The translations under genes and the position numbers were made by a program. From contig NZ_JALJFG010000021.1 of assembly GCF_023242475.1 (NCBI RefSeq), forward strand, positions 33,532-97,531: a DNA stretch of 64,000 nt, read 5' to 3'. This DNA comes from Pseudomonas sp. MWU15-20650. GTDB taxonomy: Bacteria; Pseudomonadota; Gammaproteobacteria; Pseudomonadales; Pseudomonadaceae. Below the pieces are notes generated by a model that worked only from the letters and a program-made list of their open reading frames with translations, ran no database searches and was not told the DNA's origin. This document shows positions 9,719 to 18,765 of the stretch, piece after piece. Position 1 is the first letter of the stretch; each line of letters begins with the position of its first letter.

Positions 9719-10876
9719 ATGAACATCACCACCTTAGCCAAACGCACGTGCCTGCTTCTTTCGCTGATCATCACCCCGGCCGCCTGGGCGGTTGAAATGG
9801 TGCCGGCTTCCCCGCAACTGGCCGCCAAGGCCTGGGTCCTCATGGATGCCGCCAGCGGCAACGTGCTGGTCGAGAACAATGGTGACCAGCGCCTGCCACC
9901 GGCGAGCCTGACCAAGCTGATGACGGCCTACATCGCGACCCTGGAAATCCGTCGCGGCCAGATCGGCGAGAACGATCCGGTGACCGTCAGCGAAAACGCC
10001 TGGCGTACCGGCGGTTCGCGGATGTTCATCAAGGTGGGCTCGCAAGTCACGGTGAGCGACCTGCTGCACGGCATCATCATCCAGTCCGGTAACGACGCAA
10101 GTGTGGCCTTGTCCGAGCACATCGCGGGCAGCGAAGACGCGTTCGCCGACTTGATGAACAAGACTGCTGGCGACCTGGGCATGACCAACAGCCACTTCAT
10201 GAACCCGACCGGTCTGCCGAACCCAGAGCACTACTCGTCGGCTCACGACATGGCAGTGCTGGCCCGCGCGATCATCCGTGTCGACCCGGTGCACTACGCG
10301 ATCTACTCCCAGAAGGAATTCTTCTGGAACAACATCAAGCAGCCTAACCGCAACCTGTTGCTGTGGCGTGACAAGACCGTCGATGGCCTGAAAACCGGCC
10401 ACACCGACGAAGCCGGCTACTGCATGGTGTCGTCCGCGGTACGTGATGGTCAGCGCCTGATCGCCGTCGTGTTCGGTACCAACAGCGAGCAGGCCCGTGC
10501 GGCCGAGACGCAAAAACTGCTGACCTACGGTTTCCGTTTCTTCGAAACCCAGACCTTCTACCAGAAGGGCGCCGAGCTGGCCCAGGCTCCGGTATGGAAA
10601 GGCGCGACCCATCAAGTCAAGGCCGGCCTGGCTGAAGACCTGACCCTGACCATGCCTAAAGGCCAACTGAAGAAACTCGTTGCCAGCATGACCATGAACC
10701 CGCAATTGGTTGCCCCAATCGCCAAGGGTGACGTGATCGGCAAGGTCGAAGTGAAACTGGACGACAAGGTGGTGCACAGCGCCGATCTGATCGCGCTGGA
10801 CGCTGTCGATGAAGGTGGTATCTTCCGCCGCGTGTGGGATAGCATCCGTCTATTCTTCTACGGCTTGTTCAACTGA
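9719..10876 (+). CDS. dacA: D-alanyl-D-alanine carboxypeptidase (PBP5/6 type)
   Basis: A 385-residue low-molecular-weight PBP that trims the terminal D-alanine of pentapeptides. A signal peptide ending near TPAAWA is followed by the catalytic domain with PASLTKLM (SxxK), QSGNDASV (SxN) and GLKTGHTDEAG (KTG), then a beta-rich C-terminal domain and an amphipathic tail ending RRVWDSIRLFFYGLFN that anchors it to the inner membrane. It lies 182 bp after rlpA and ends at a strong terminator. Confidence 0.95.
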   Translation: MNITTLAKRTCLLLSLIITPAAWAVEMVPASPQLAAKAWVLMDAASGNVLVENNGDQRLPPASLTKLMTAYIATLEIRRGQIGENDPVTVSENAWRTGGSRMFIKVGSQVTVSDLLHGIIIQSGNDASVALSEHIAGSEDAFADLMNKTAGDLGMTNSHFMNPTGLPNPEHYSSAHDMAVLARAIIRVDPVHYAIYSQKEFFWNNIKQPNRNLLLWRDKTVDGLKTGHTDEAGYCMVSSAVRDGQRLIAVVFGTNSEQARAAETQKLLTYGFRFFETQTFYQKGAELAQAPVWKGATHQVKAGLAEDLTLTMPKGQLKKLVASMTMNPQLVAPIAKGDVIGKVEVKLDDKVVHSADLIALDAVDEGGIFRRVWDSIRLFFYGLFN

Positions 10877-10893
10877 TTGTGTGCACCTGCAAA

Positions 10894-10922
10894 GCCCCGC
10901 GTTGATCCGACGCGGGGTTTTG
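10894..10922 (+). terminator. Rho-independent terminator after dacA
   Basis: Seven-base arms CCCCGCG (10895-10901) and CGCGGGG (10911-10917) enclose a nine-base loop and are followed by four T residues. This closes the cell-wall gene run before ybeD. Confidence 0.85.
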
Positions 10923-10961
10923 CCCGTCGCCACGGCTTACCGCTTACGAGGCCGTTCCGCC

Positions 10962-11237
10962 ATGACCGATAAAGAAGTAAAGGCGCCAAAGATCGAATTC
11001 CCAGTGACTGATTACCCAGTCAAAGTGATCAGCGATACCGGTGTAGGCAACAAAGACAAGATCCTTGATATCGTGCGTAAACACGCCACGATCAACGACA
11101 ACCGGGTGGACGAACGATCGAGCACCAACGGTAAATACACCACGATCCAGTTGCACATCGTTGCGACGGATCAAGACCAGCTCTACAACATCAACAGTGA
11201 ACTGCGGGCCACCGGCTTCGTGCACATGGTGTTGTGA
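10962..11237 (+). CDS. ybeD: YbeD-like DUF493 protein
   Basis: A 91-residue protein of the DUF493/YbeD family, which has an ACT-like fold and unknown biochemical role. The C-terminus matches the family (YTTIQLHIVATDQDQLYNI, then LRATGFVHMVL). The ATG at 10962 is chosen because it gives the usual 90-residue length. Its TGA overlaps the lipB ATG (TGATG), keeping the dacA-ybeD-lipB-lipA order of many gammaproteobacteria. Confidence 0.92.
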   Translation: MTDKEVKAPKIEFPVTDYPVKVISDTGVGNKDKILDIVRKHATINDNRVDERSSTNGKYTTIQLHIVATDQDQLYNINSELRATGFVHMVL

Positions 11238-11884
11238 TGTCACAGGTCCTGGGCTTTCGCGAGCTCGGCCGGATGGCCTACGAGCCGGTCTGGCACGCCA
11301 TGCAGCGCTTTACCAACGAGCGCGGCACCTCGGCCCCTGATGAGGTCTGGCTGGTGGAACACCCGCCGGTATTCACCCAGGGCCAGGCCGGCAAGGCAGA
11401 GCACCTACTCCTTCCGGGTGATATTCCGGTGGTGCAGGTCGACCGAGGTGGCCAAGTGACTTACCATGGCCCCGGACAACTGGTGGCCTACCTGCTGCTG
11501 GATGTGCGCAACCTGGGGTTTGGCGTGCGCGACCTGGTGAGCCGCATGGAGGCTTGCCTGATCGAGCTGCTGGCCAGTTACGGCGTGAGCGCCGCGGCCA
11601 AGCCAGATGCCCCCGGCGTGTATGTTGAGGGCGCGAAAATTGCCTCCCTGGGGCTGCGGATTCGCCACGGTTGTTCCTTTCATGGCCTGGCCTTGAACGT
11701 GGACATGGACCTGGCGCCGTTCCGACGGATCAACCCGTGCGGTTACGCCGGGCTGGCCATGACCCAGTTAAGTGAACATGCAACACCCATAGAATTTGCC
11801 GAGGTAAGTGCCCGGCTGCGCGCGCAGCTCGTCAAGCACCTCGACTATGCTGAGCAGACGACCCTGACGGGCGGAATCGATTGA
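11237..11884 (+). CDS. lipB: Octanoyl-[ACP]:protein N-octanoyltransferase
   Basis: A 215-residue acyltransferase that moves octanoate from acyl carrier protein to lipoyl domains. The substrate-binding DRGGQVTYHGPGQLVAY, the catalytic lysine in VEGAKIASLGLRIRHG and the catalytic cysteine in RINPCGYAG are all present. Start at the ATG overlapping the ybeD stop; a GTG one codon upstream is possible. lipA follows one base after the stop, so the two lipoate steps are encoded back to back. Confidence 0.96.
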   Translation: MSQVLGFRELGRMAYEPVWHAMQRFTNERGTSAPDEVWLVEHPPVFTQGQAGKAEHLLLPGDIPVVQVDRGGQVTYHGPGQLVAYLLLDVRNLGFGVRDLVSRMEACLIELLASYGVSAAAKPDAPGVYVEGAKIASLGLRIRHGCSFHGLALNVDMDLAPFRRINPCGYAGLAMTQLSEHATPIEFAEVSARLRAQLVKHLDYAEQTTLTGGID

Positions 11885-11885
11885 T

Positions 11886-12911
11886 ATGACTACTGATGTT
11901 GTGCAAACCATGATCCCGACGCTGGACATCACTGAGCGTCCAGCCCCGGCCCCGCGTGCCAAGGTGGAAGCCGGCGTCAAGCTGCGCGGCGCCGAGAAGG
12001 TTGCACGCATCCCGGTCAAGATCATCCCGACGACCGAACTGCCGAAGAAACCTGACTGGATCCGCGTACGCATCCCGGTTTCGCCGGAAGTCGACCGTAT
12101 CAAGGCCCTGCTGCGCAAGCACAAGCTGCACAGCGTCTGCGAAGAAGCCTCCTGCCCGAACCTGGGTGAGTGCTTCTCCGGCGGCACCGCCACCTTCATG
12201 ATCATGGGCGACATCTGCACCCGTCGTTGCCCGTTCTGCGACGTGGGCCATGGCCGTCCGAAACCGTTGGACGTCAACGAGCCGGAAAGCCTGGCCATCG
12301 CCATCGCCGACCTGAAACTCAAGTACGTGGTGATCACCTCGGTAGACCGCGACGACCTGCGTGACGGCGGCGCCCAGCACTTTGCCGACTGCATCCGCGA
12401 GATCCGCAAGCTGTCGCCGAATGTGATGCTCGAAACCCTGGTGCCGGACTACCGTGGCCGCATGGACGTTGCGCTGGAAATCACCGCCGCCGAGCCACCG
12501 GATGTGTTCAACCACAACCTGGAAACCGTGCCACGCCTGTACAAGGCTGCGCGTCCAGGTTCGGACTACCAGTGGTCGCTGACCCTGCTGCAGAAGTTCA
12601 AGCAGATGATGCCGCACATTCCGACCAAGTCCGGCTTGATGCTGGGCCTGGGCGAGACCGACGAAGAAGTGATCGAAGTCATGAAGCGCATGCGCGAACA
12701 CGACATCGACATGCTGACCCTGGGCCAGTACCTGCAACCGTCCCGCAGCCACTTGCCGGTACAGCGCTTCGTACACCCGGACACCTTCGCCTGGTTCGCC
12801 GAGGAAGGCTACAAGATGGGCTTCAAGAACGTGGCTTCCGGCCCGTTGGTGCGTTCTTCGTACCACGCTGATGAACAGGCCAAGCTGGTCAAGGCGAGCC
12901 TGGTTTCGTAA
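11886..12911 (+). CDS. lipA: Lipoyl synthase (radical SAM)
   Basis: A 341-residue radical-SAM enzyme that inserts two sulfurs into protein-bound octanoate. The auxiliary-cluster motif CEEASCPNLGEC and the radical-SAM motif CTRRCPFCDVGHG supply the six cluster cysteines, and the conserved C-terminal serine ligand lies in GPLVRSSYHADE. The N-terminal 60 residues are the usual proteobacterial extension. It is the last gene of the ybeD-lipB-lipA unit; REP repeats follow instead of a clear terminator. Confidence 0.97.
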   Translation: MTTDVVQTMIPTLDITERPAPAPRAKVEAGVKLRGAEKVARIPVKIIPTTELPKKPDWIRVRIPVSPEVDRIKALLRKHKLHSVCEEASCPNLGECFSGGTATFMIMGDICTRRCPFCDVGHGRPKPLDVNEPESLAIAIADLKLKYVVITSVDRDDLRDGGAQHFADCIREIRKLSPNVMLETLVPDYRGRMDVALEITAAEPPDVFNHNLETVPRLYKAARPGSDYQWSLTLLQKFKQMMPHIPTKSGLMLGLGETDEEVIEVMKRMREHDIDMLTLGQYLQPSRSHLPVQRFVHPDTFAWFAEEGYKMGFKNVASGPLVRSSYHADEQAKLVKASLVS

Positions 12912-13286
12912 TAAGGTCTGCGCAACGCTGCAGATCCAATGTGGGAGGGGGCGTGCTCCCGATTGCGGTGTATCAGTCCCTCATGTATTGACTGTCACAC
13001 CGCCATCGGGGGCAAGCCCCAATGCCAGTCAGTTAAGCGCTAGAACGAGCAACCGGTAACCTGTGGCGAGCGGGCTTGTCCCGCGTTGGGGCGCGTAGCG
13101 CCCCCAAAGAAGGACGAATGCGGTGTGCCCGATACTCCGCAGAGACCGTTTTGGGCTGCTGCGCACCCCAACGCGGGACAAGCCCGCTCGCCACAACAAG
13201 CCCGCTCGCCACAGTGATAGTCTGCCTGGCATTGGGGCTTGCCCCCTCTCACATTGGTTTTGTGGTGTGCCACACCCTACGGGGTA
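12912..13286. repeat. Intergenic cluster of REP-type palindromes after lipA
   Basis: No gene is seen here. 12941-13020 is a REP pair: gtgggagggggcgtgctccc and its inverted partner gggggcaagcccc flank a 45-bp spacer. 13062-13195 is a second, larger palindrome listed separately. 13200-13262 carries further halves (acaagcccgctcgccaca and gggcttgccccctctcacat). The cluster lies between the convergent lipA and rimK. Confidence 0.85.
13062..13195. repeat. 134-bp palindromic element with 30-bp inverted ends
   Basis: The ends are perfect inverted repeats over about 30 bases, starting TGTGGCGAGCGGGCTTGTCC on the left and ending in its complement on the right. There is no coding capacity. An inverted partial copy covering the left 84 bases lies at 18822-18905. 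The size and the paired palindromes fit REPIN-type non-autonomous elements mobilised by RAYT transposases; no RAYT gene lies in the window. Confidence 0.8.
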
Positions 13287-14192
13287 TCAGCCCTTGCCCT
13301 TGGTCCGGGTCATGTTCGGCCCACCATTCTTCTCCAGATGCTGAATGATGATCCCCGCCACATCCTTGCCGGTGGTGGTTTCGATCCCTTCCAGCCCAGG
13401 TGACGAGTTCACTTCCATCACTAATGGGCCATGATTGGAGCGCAGGATATCCACCCCTGCCACACTCAATCCCATCACCTTGGCTGCCCGAAGGGCGGTC
13501 ATGCGCTCCTCCGGGGTGATCTTGATCAGGCTGGCGCTGCCGCCACGGTGCAGGTTGGAGCGGAACTCGCCCGGCTTGGCCTGGCGTTTCATCGCCGCAA
13601 TCACCTTGTCGCCCACCACGAAGCAGCGGATATCCGCACCACCTGCTTCCTTGATGTATTCCTGCACCATGATGTTCTGTTTCAGGCCCATGAACGCTTC
13701 GATCACCGACTCCGCTGCCGTAGCGGTTTCACACAACACCACACCGATACCTTGGGTGCCTTCCAGCACCTTGATCACCAGCGGCGCGCCATTGACCATC
13801 TCGATCAGGTCGGGGATGTCATCCGGGGAGTGGGCAAAACCGGTAACCGGCAGTCCGATACCTCGGCGCGACAACAATTGCAGCGAGCGCAGCTTGTCCC
13901 GAGAACGCGCGATGGCCACGGATTCATTCAGAGGAAATACCCCCATCATTTCAAACTGGCGCAGCACCGCGCAGCCATAGAACGTCACTGATGCGCCGAT
14001 GCGCGGGATCACCGCATCAAACCCCTCCAGCGGCTTGCCCCGGTAGTGGATCTGCGGCTTGTGGCTGGCAATGTTCATATAGGCACGCAACGTGTCGATC
14101 ACCACCATTTCATGGCCACGTTCGGTGCCGGCCTCGACCAGGCGGCGGGTGGAATACAGACGCGGGTTTCGCGACAGCACAGCAATCTTCAT
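13287..14192 (-). CDS. rimK: Ribosomal protein S6 glutamate ligase RimK
   Basis: A 301-residue ATP-grasp ligase that adds glutamates to the C-terminus of ribosomal protein S6. I begin at MKIAVLSRNPRLYSTRRL (14192), which overlaps the rimB 3' end by four bases and gives the family length; a longer upstream frame only reads through rimB. ATP-grasp residues are visible in PLVIKVLEGTQGIGV, EAGGADIRCFVVG and VMEVNSSPGLEGIE. In P. fluorescens RimK works with RimA and RimB, the two genes upstream, to tune ribosome content and translation. Confidence 0.95.
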   Translation of the reverse strand: MKIAVLSRNPRLYSTRRLVEAGTERGHEMVVIDTLRAYMNIASHKPQIHYRGKPLEGFDAVIPRIGASVTFYGCAVLRQFEMMGVFPLNESVAIARSRDKLRSLQLLSRRGIGLPVTGFAHSPDDIPDLIEMVNGAPLVIKVLEGTQGIGVVLCETATAAESVIEAFMGLKQNIMVQEYIKEAGGADIRCFVVGDKVIAAMKRQAKPGEFRSNLHRGGSASLIKITPEERMTALRAAKVMGLSVAGVDILRSNHGPLVMEVNSSPGLEGIETTTGKDVAGIIIQHLEKNGGPNMTRTKGKG

Positions 14193-14671
14193 GCAGCACC
14201 TGGGGCAGAAATAGTAGAGACCGGGAACACCGGCTTGTCTTGAACGTACTTGACGCCGGGGTTGACCACCAACTGGCCGTCTATCAGCGCCTTGGAGCCC
14301 AACAGCAGGCGGTAACGCATGGCCTTGCGGCAGGCGAGCGTGAACTCCACCCGCCATACCCGATCACCCAATGCCAGGGTAGTGCTGATCACGTAGCGCA
14401 CCTGTGCGTGGCCGTTGGAGCTCTTGATAGTCTTCATTGTCACCAGCGGCGCTTCGCAGCGCCGGTGTCGCAGTTGCACAACGCTGCCCAGGTGCGCGGT
14501 AAAGCGCACCCATTTCTCGCCGTCGCGCTCAAACGGCTCGATGTCGGTGGCGTGCAGGCTTGAGGTGCTGGCACCGGTGTCAATCTTCGCACGCAGGCCA
14601 GCCACGCCCAGGTCGGGAAGTGCCACCCACTCACGCAGACCCACAACGGTCAAATGGTCAAATGTCTTCAA
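14189..14671 (-). CDS. rimB: RimB, retropepsin-like RimK-associated protease
   Basis: A 160-residue member of the DUF785/RimK-associated zinc protease family. AKIDTGASTSSLHA carries the retropepsin-type DTG motif; GSKALIDGQLVVNPGVKY is the conserved C-terminal part. Known P. fluorescens work places this protein in the RimABK system, where it modulates RimK activity. The frame ends four bases inside the rimK start, indicating coupled translation. The catalytic mechanism is not shown by the sequence alone. Confidence 0.9.
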   Translation of the reverse strand: MKTFDHLTVVGLREWVALPDLGVAGLRAKIDTGASTSSLHATDIEPFERDGEKWVRFTAHLGSVVQLRHRRCEAPLVTMKTIKSSNGHAQVRYVISTTLALGDRVWRVEFTLACRKAMRYRLLLGSKALIDGQLVVNPGVKYVQDKPVFPVSTISAPGAA

Positions 14672-14684
14672 TATGGGTAACCGA

Positions 14685-15464
14685 TTAGTGCGCCCAGGCC
14701 AGCGGTGAAACCTCGGCCAAGGCTTTGAATGCAGGCTTGGCGAACCAGTAGCCCTGCATCAGAAATATTCCGCAGTCGGACAGGAAGTCGCGCTCGCCGG
14801 CAGTTTCGATGCCTTCGGCAATGACAGTAACCCCCAACTGCTCACAGATTGTGACAATCCCCTGGACGATAACCTGGCGGACACGATCCTGGTCAACATC
14901 GCGGATCAGCGCCATGTCGAGTTTGATCAGGTCAGGTTGGAAGTCGGCCAGCAGGTTCAGCCCCGAATAGCCCGCGCCGAAATCGTCGATGGCGGTCTTG
15001 AAACCGAATTCGCGGTATTCACGCAGAATATTCGTCAAATGGCGATAGTTATCTACATGCTCGCTTTCCAATGTCTCGAAAATCAGCCGGTCCAGCGGAA
15101 AATTATGCGCTCGCGCTGCTTCCAGGGTGCTGCGAATACACAGTTCTGGTCGATAGACAGCGTTGGGCATGAAGTTAATCGAAAGACAGGTTTGCATCCC
15201 CAGGGCGGCGGCGCCGGCGATTGCCTGGGTGCGGCAACGTTGATCGAAGCGGTAGCGGTTGGTTTCGTTGATCTGGTTCAGTACCGACAGCGCCCCTTCG
15301 CCCTGTGTGCCACGCACCAGCGCCTCGTGGGCGAAAATCGACTGGTCCCGAAGGTCTACGATAGGCTGGTAGGCAAAAGCAAAGTCAAACCCTAGCGGCT
15401 CGCTCTGCTGGCAGCCAACGCAACGCTGGTTCGGCGAGGTGAGTGAGGTGGGGAAGTCGGTCAC
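14685..15464 (-). CDS. rimA: RimA, EAL-domain c-di-GMP phosphodiesterase
   Basis: A 259-residue protein that is almost entirely one EAL domain. Signature residues are present: AHEALVRG (EAL), SINFMPNA, FETLESE, TAIDDFGAGYSGLNLL, DLIKLDMALI and TVIAEGIET. No sensor domain, membrane segment or GGDEF is seen, so it is probably a small cytosolic phosphodiesterase. Its position 13 bp upstream of rimB and rimK identifies it as RimA, which links c-di-GMP to S6 modification in P. fluorescens. Confidence 0.9.
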   Translation of the reverse strand: MTDFPTSLTSPNQRCVGCQQSEPLGFDFAFAYQPIVDLRDQSIFAHEALVRGTQGEGALSVLNQINETNRYRFDQRCRTQAIAGAAALGMQTCLSINFMPNAVYRPELCIRSTLEAARAHNFPLDRLIFETLESEHVDNYRHLTNILREYREFGFKTAIDDFGAGYSGLNLLADFQPDLIKLDMALIRDVDQDRVRQVIVQGIVTICEQLGVTVIAEGIETAGERDFLSDCGIFLMQGYWFAKPAFKALAEVSPLAWAH

Positions 15465-15580
15465 GGCGTATCCTCGCGAAAACAGGGTGCTACCTGGCGT
15501 ATCTTAGGTGAGCCTTGGGGTTTATGCGTCGAAGGGTTTCAACGGTAAGGTTGCGACATTTTTCAGAGCGAGGAATTCAG

Positions 15581-15988
15581 GTGGCTCAGAAGCAGGAAGA
15601 GGAAGAAAAGGTCCGTTTGGACAAGTGGCTGTGGGCCGCACGGTTCTACAAAACCCGTGCCCTGGCCAAGGCAGCCATTGAGAGTGGCAAGGTGCACCAT
15701 CGCGGTGAACGCTGCAAGCCAGGCAAGGAACCGCGCGTCGGCGATGAGTTTCAGATTCGTACAGGTTTTGATGAAAAGACCGTCGTGGTCCAGGCACTTT
15801 CCATTATCAGACGTGGGGCGCCCGAAGCGCAGGCGTTGTATGCGGAGACCGAGGCCAGTATCGCCAAGCGCGAGAATGCGGCCGCGATGCGCAAAGCGGG
15901 TGCTCTGGGTGTGAGCACCGACGGCAAGCCGAGCAAGAAGCAGCGCCGTGACCTGTTCAAGTTTCGTGGCAGTGGCAACGACGATTGA
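15581..15988 (+). CDS. hslR: Ribosome-associated heat-shock protein Hsp15
   Basis: A 135-residue S4-domain RNA-binding protein; the S4 motif is EKVRLDKWLWAARFYKTRAL followed by GKVHHRGERCKPG. Hsp15 binds free 50S subunits carrying nascent chains after heat shock. I start at the GTG at 15581, behind GAGCGAGGA, because this gives the E. coli-like length; an upstream ATG at 15515 gives a 22-residue extension without family support. The lysine-rich tail ends in a basic stretch followed by GSGNDD. It is followed by hslO, its usual partner. Confidence 0.92.
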   Translation: MAQKQEEEEKVRLDKWLWAARFYKTRALAKAAIESGKVHHRGERCKPGKEPRVGDEFQIRTGFDEKTVVVQALSIIRRGAPEAQALYAETEASIAKRENAAAMRKAGALGVSTDGKPSKKQRRDLFKFRGSGNDD

Positions 15989-16095
15989 AGGCGCCGGTAA
16001 TCGCTTAGGGCTTTACTTGGCTTGGAACAAACCCGGATTGTTTCTAAACTGCTGCATCTTTGCGTCAATATTCTTCAACTCAGATACCCAGACCT

Positions 16096-16998
16096 ATGAC
16101 TGATCTACCGGATACCGACTTCACCCAACGCTTCATCTTCGATGAGAACGACGCCCGTGGCGAACTGGTCTCGCTGGAGCGCAGCTATGCCGAAGTCCTT
16201 GCCAAGCACCCCTATCCGGAGCCGGTCGCGCAACTGCTCGGTGAGTTGATGGCGGCGGCTGCGTTGCTGGTGGGCACCATGAAGTTCGACGGTTTGCTGA
16301 TCTTGCAGGCCCGCTCCGAAGGCCCGATCCCGTTGCTGATGATCGAGTGCTCCAGCGAACGCGAAATCCGTGGCCTGGCCCGTTATGCAGCCGACCAGAT
16401 CGCCCCGGACGCCACACTGGCTGACCTGATGCCCAACGGCGTATTGGCCCTCACGGTCGACCCGACTGAAGGCCAGCGCTACCAGGGCATCGTTGACCTC
16501 GACGGCGAGACGCTTTCGGACTGCTTCACCAACTATTTCGTGATGTCTCAGCAAATTGGCACTCGCTTCTGGCTCAACGCCGATGGCAAGCGCGCCCGTG
16601 GCCTGCTGCTGCAACAGCTGCCCGCCGACCGCATCAAGGACGAAGACGAGCGTAACGAAAGCTGGCGCGGCCTGACTGCCCTGGCCGGCACCCTCACCGC
16701 TGAAGAACTGCTGGGGCTGGATAACGAGACCATCCTGCATCGCCTCTACCACGAAGAGGCCGTGCGCCTGTTCGACGTGCAGGGCCTGCGGTTCCATTGC
16801 AGCTGCTCCCGCGAGCGCTCAGCCAATGCCCTGGTGAGCCTGGGCCTGGAAGATGCCCAGGAATTGGTGGTGGAGCACGGTGGCCATATCGAGATCGATT
16901 GCCAGTTCTGCAACCAGCGCTACCTGTTTGATGCGGCCGATGTAGCCCAATTGTTTGCCGGCGCAGGCATCGACACCCCTTCCGATACCCGCCACTAA
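16096..16998 (+). CDS. hslO: Redox-regulated chaperone Hsp33
   Basis: A 300-residue holdase activated by oxidation. The C-terminal zinc switch is complete: FHCSCSRE (CxC) and IDCQFCNQRY (CxxC). The start at 16096 (MTDLPDTDFTQRF) is preferred over an upstream in-frame ATG at 16060 because it matches the family N-terminus. It follows hslR on the same strand after 107 bp and precedes pckA. Confidence 0.95.
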   Translation: MTDLPDTDFTQRFIFDENDARGELVSLERSYAEVLAKHPYPEPVAQLLGELMAAAALLVGTMKFDGLLILQARSEGPIPLLMIECSSEREIRGLARYAADQIAPDATLADLMPNGVLALTVDPTEGQRYQGIVDLDGETLSDCFTNYFVMSQQIGTRFWLNADGKRARGLLLQQLPADRIKDEDERNESWRGLTALAGTLTAEELLGLDNETILHRLYHEEAVRLFDVQGLRFHCSCSRERSANALVSLGLEDAQELVVEHGGHIEIDCQFCNQRYLFDAADVAQLFAGAGIDTPSDTRH

Positions 16999-17177
16999 AA
17001 CGTTTAAGCACAGGTAAATCACCTGACAAATGCCGAGATAGCGCTGTTCTGACGGGAGGGCCCTACTCTTTTTGGGCTTTTCTGGCATAATCCGGCCCAC
17101 TTTTTTCGCGGTAGTAGTGCGCAACTTTCTACTACAAAACGTTTGGAGCACTCGGCCATAGGCCGACGGGGAACCTC

Positions 17178-18719
17178 ATGACGCAAGCCAATAACGCCGT
17201 ATACACCGATCTGAGTGTTGACGATCTGGTCAAAGAAGCCCTGCAGCGCGGTGAAGGCGTGCTTGCCGATACTGGCGCGCTGGTCGTAGAAACCGGTCAC
17301 CGTACCGGTCGTTCGCCGGTCGACCGTTTCATCGTTGAAGAGCCTTCCACCCAGGACTCCATCGCCTGGGGCCCGATCAACCGCAAGTTCCCGGCCGACA
17401 AGTTCGATGCCCTGTGGGCTCGCGTCGAGGCGTTCAACAACGCGCAAGAGCATTTCGTTTCCCACGTTCACGTAGGGGCTGCAGAAGACCACTACCTGGC
17501 CGTGAAAATGACGACCCAGACTGCCTGGCAGAACCTGTTCGGTCGTTGCCTGTTCATCAATCCGGCCCAGTACAACCCGGCCGGCCGCGACGAATGGCAA
17601 GTGCTCAACGTGGCCAACTTCGAATGCGTGCCTGAGCGTGACGGCACCAATTCCGACGGTTGCGTGATCCTCAACTTCGCCCAGAAAAAAGTGCTGATCG
17701 CCGGCATGCGTTACGCCGGTGAAATGAAGAAAGCCATGTTCTCGGTGCAGAACTACCTGTTGCCGGCTTCCGACGTACTGCCGATGCACTGCGCCGCCAA
17801 CATTGGCGAAGCAGGCGACGTGACCCTGTTCTTCGGCCTGTCCGGCACCGGCAAAACGACCCTGTCCGCTGACGAAAGCCGTTACCTGATCGGTGACGAC
17901 GAACACGGTTGGGGCGAAGGCGTGGTGTTCAACATCGAAGGCGGTTGCTATGCCAAGTGCATCGACCTGTCCGAGAAGAACGAGCCGGTCATCTGGAAAG
18001 CCATCAAGCACGGCGCTGTGCTGGAAAACGTCGTTATCGACGATGCCAAGCACGCCGACTACACCGATGTCAGCCTGACCCAGAACAGTCGCGCCGCCTA
18101 CCCGCTTGAGCACGTCGCCAAGCGCTCCGAGAAAAACCTCGGTGGCGAGCCAAACGCGGTGATCTTCCTGACCTGCGACCTGACCGGCGTACTGCCGCCA
18201 GTGTCGATCCTCAGCGAAGAACAAGCGGCCTACCACTTCCTGTCCGGTTACACCGCATTGGTGGGCTCGACCGAAATGGGTTCCGGCAGCGGTATCAAGT
18301 CGACCTTCTCCACCTGCTTTGGCGCTCCATTCTTCCCGCGCCCGGCCGGCGAATACGCAGAGCTGCTGATCAAGCGCATCCGCGGCTTCGGCTCCAAGGT
18401 CTACCTGGTCAACACCGGCTGGACCGGCGGTGGCTACGGCGTTGGCAAACGCTTCAACATCCCGACCACTCGCGGCGTGATCGCAGCGATCCAGAGTGGC
18501 GCGTTGGTCGGGGCTGAAACTGAACACCTCGATACCATCAACCTCGACGTGCCATTGGCCGTACCGGGTGTTGAAACCGGCCTGTTGAACCCACGTAACA
18601 CCTGGGCTGACAAGGCTGCTTACGACGAAGCGTCGAAAGCGCTGGCGGGTCTGTTCATCGAGAACTTCAAGAAGTTTGAAGTGAGTGACGCGATCAAGGC
18701 TGCCGGTCCTAAGCTGTAA
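17178..18719 (+). CDS. pckA: Phosphoenolpyruvate carboxykinase (ATP)
   Basis: A 513-residue gluconeogenic enzyme that converts oxaloacetate and ATP to phosphoenolpyruvate. FFGLSGTGKTTLSADESR is the kinase-1a loop, HRTGRSPVDRFIVEE the N-terminal substrate site, and EMGSGSGIKSTFSTCFGAPF and LVNTGWTGGGYGVG further conserved loops. Upstream, 17110-17145 contains an imperfect inverted repeat (gtagta/tactac) and a -10-like cataat at 17086 that may belong to its promoter. A strong terminator follows. Confidence 0.97.
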   Translation: MTQANNAVYTDLSVDDLVKEALQRGEGVLADTGALVVETGHRTGRSPVDRFIVEEPSTQDSIAWGPINRKFPADKFDALWARVEAFNNAQEHFVSHVHVGAAEDHYLAVKMTTQTAWQNLFGRCLFINPAQYNPAGRDEWQVLNVANFECVPERDGTNSDGCVILNFAQKKVLIAGMRYAGEMKKAMFSVQNYLLPASDVLPMHCAANIGEAGDVTLFFGLSGTGKTTLSADESRYLIGDDEHGWGEGVVFNIEGGCYAKCIDLSEKNEPVIWKAIKHGAVLENVVIDDAKHADYTDVSLTQNSRAAYPLEHVAKRSEKNLGGEPNAVIFLTCDLTGVLPPVSILSEEQAAYHFLSGYTALVGSTEMGSGSGIKSTFSTCFGAPFFPRPAGEYAELLIKRIRGFGSKVYLVNTGWTGGGYGVGKRFNIPTTRGVIAAIQSGALVGAETEHLDTINLDVPLAVPGVETGLLNPRNTWADKAAYDEASKALAGLFIENFKKFEVSDAIKAAGPKL

Positions 18720-18734
18720 GCCTTAGCTGTTATG

Positions 18735-18765
18735 AAAAAGCCGCCTCCAGTAGGCGGCTTTTTTG
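18735..18765 (+). terminator. Rho-independent terminator after pckA
   Basis: Arms GCCGCCT (18740-18746) and AGGCGGC (18752-18758) close a five-base loop, with flanking AAAA and TTTTTT runs that could also serve the opposite strand. Confidence 0.9.
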
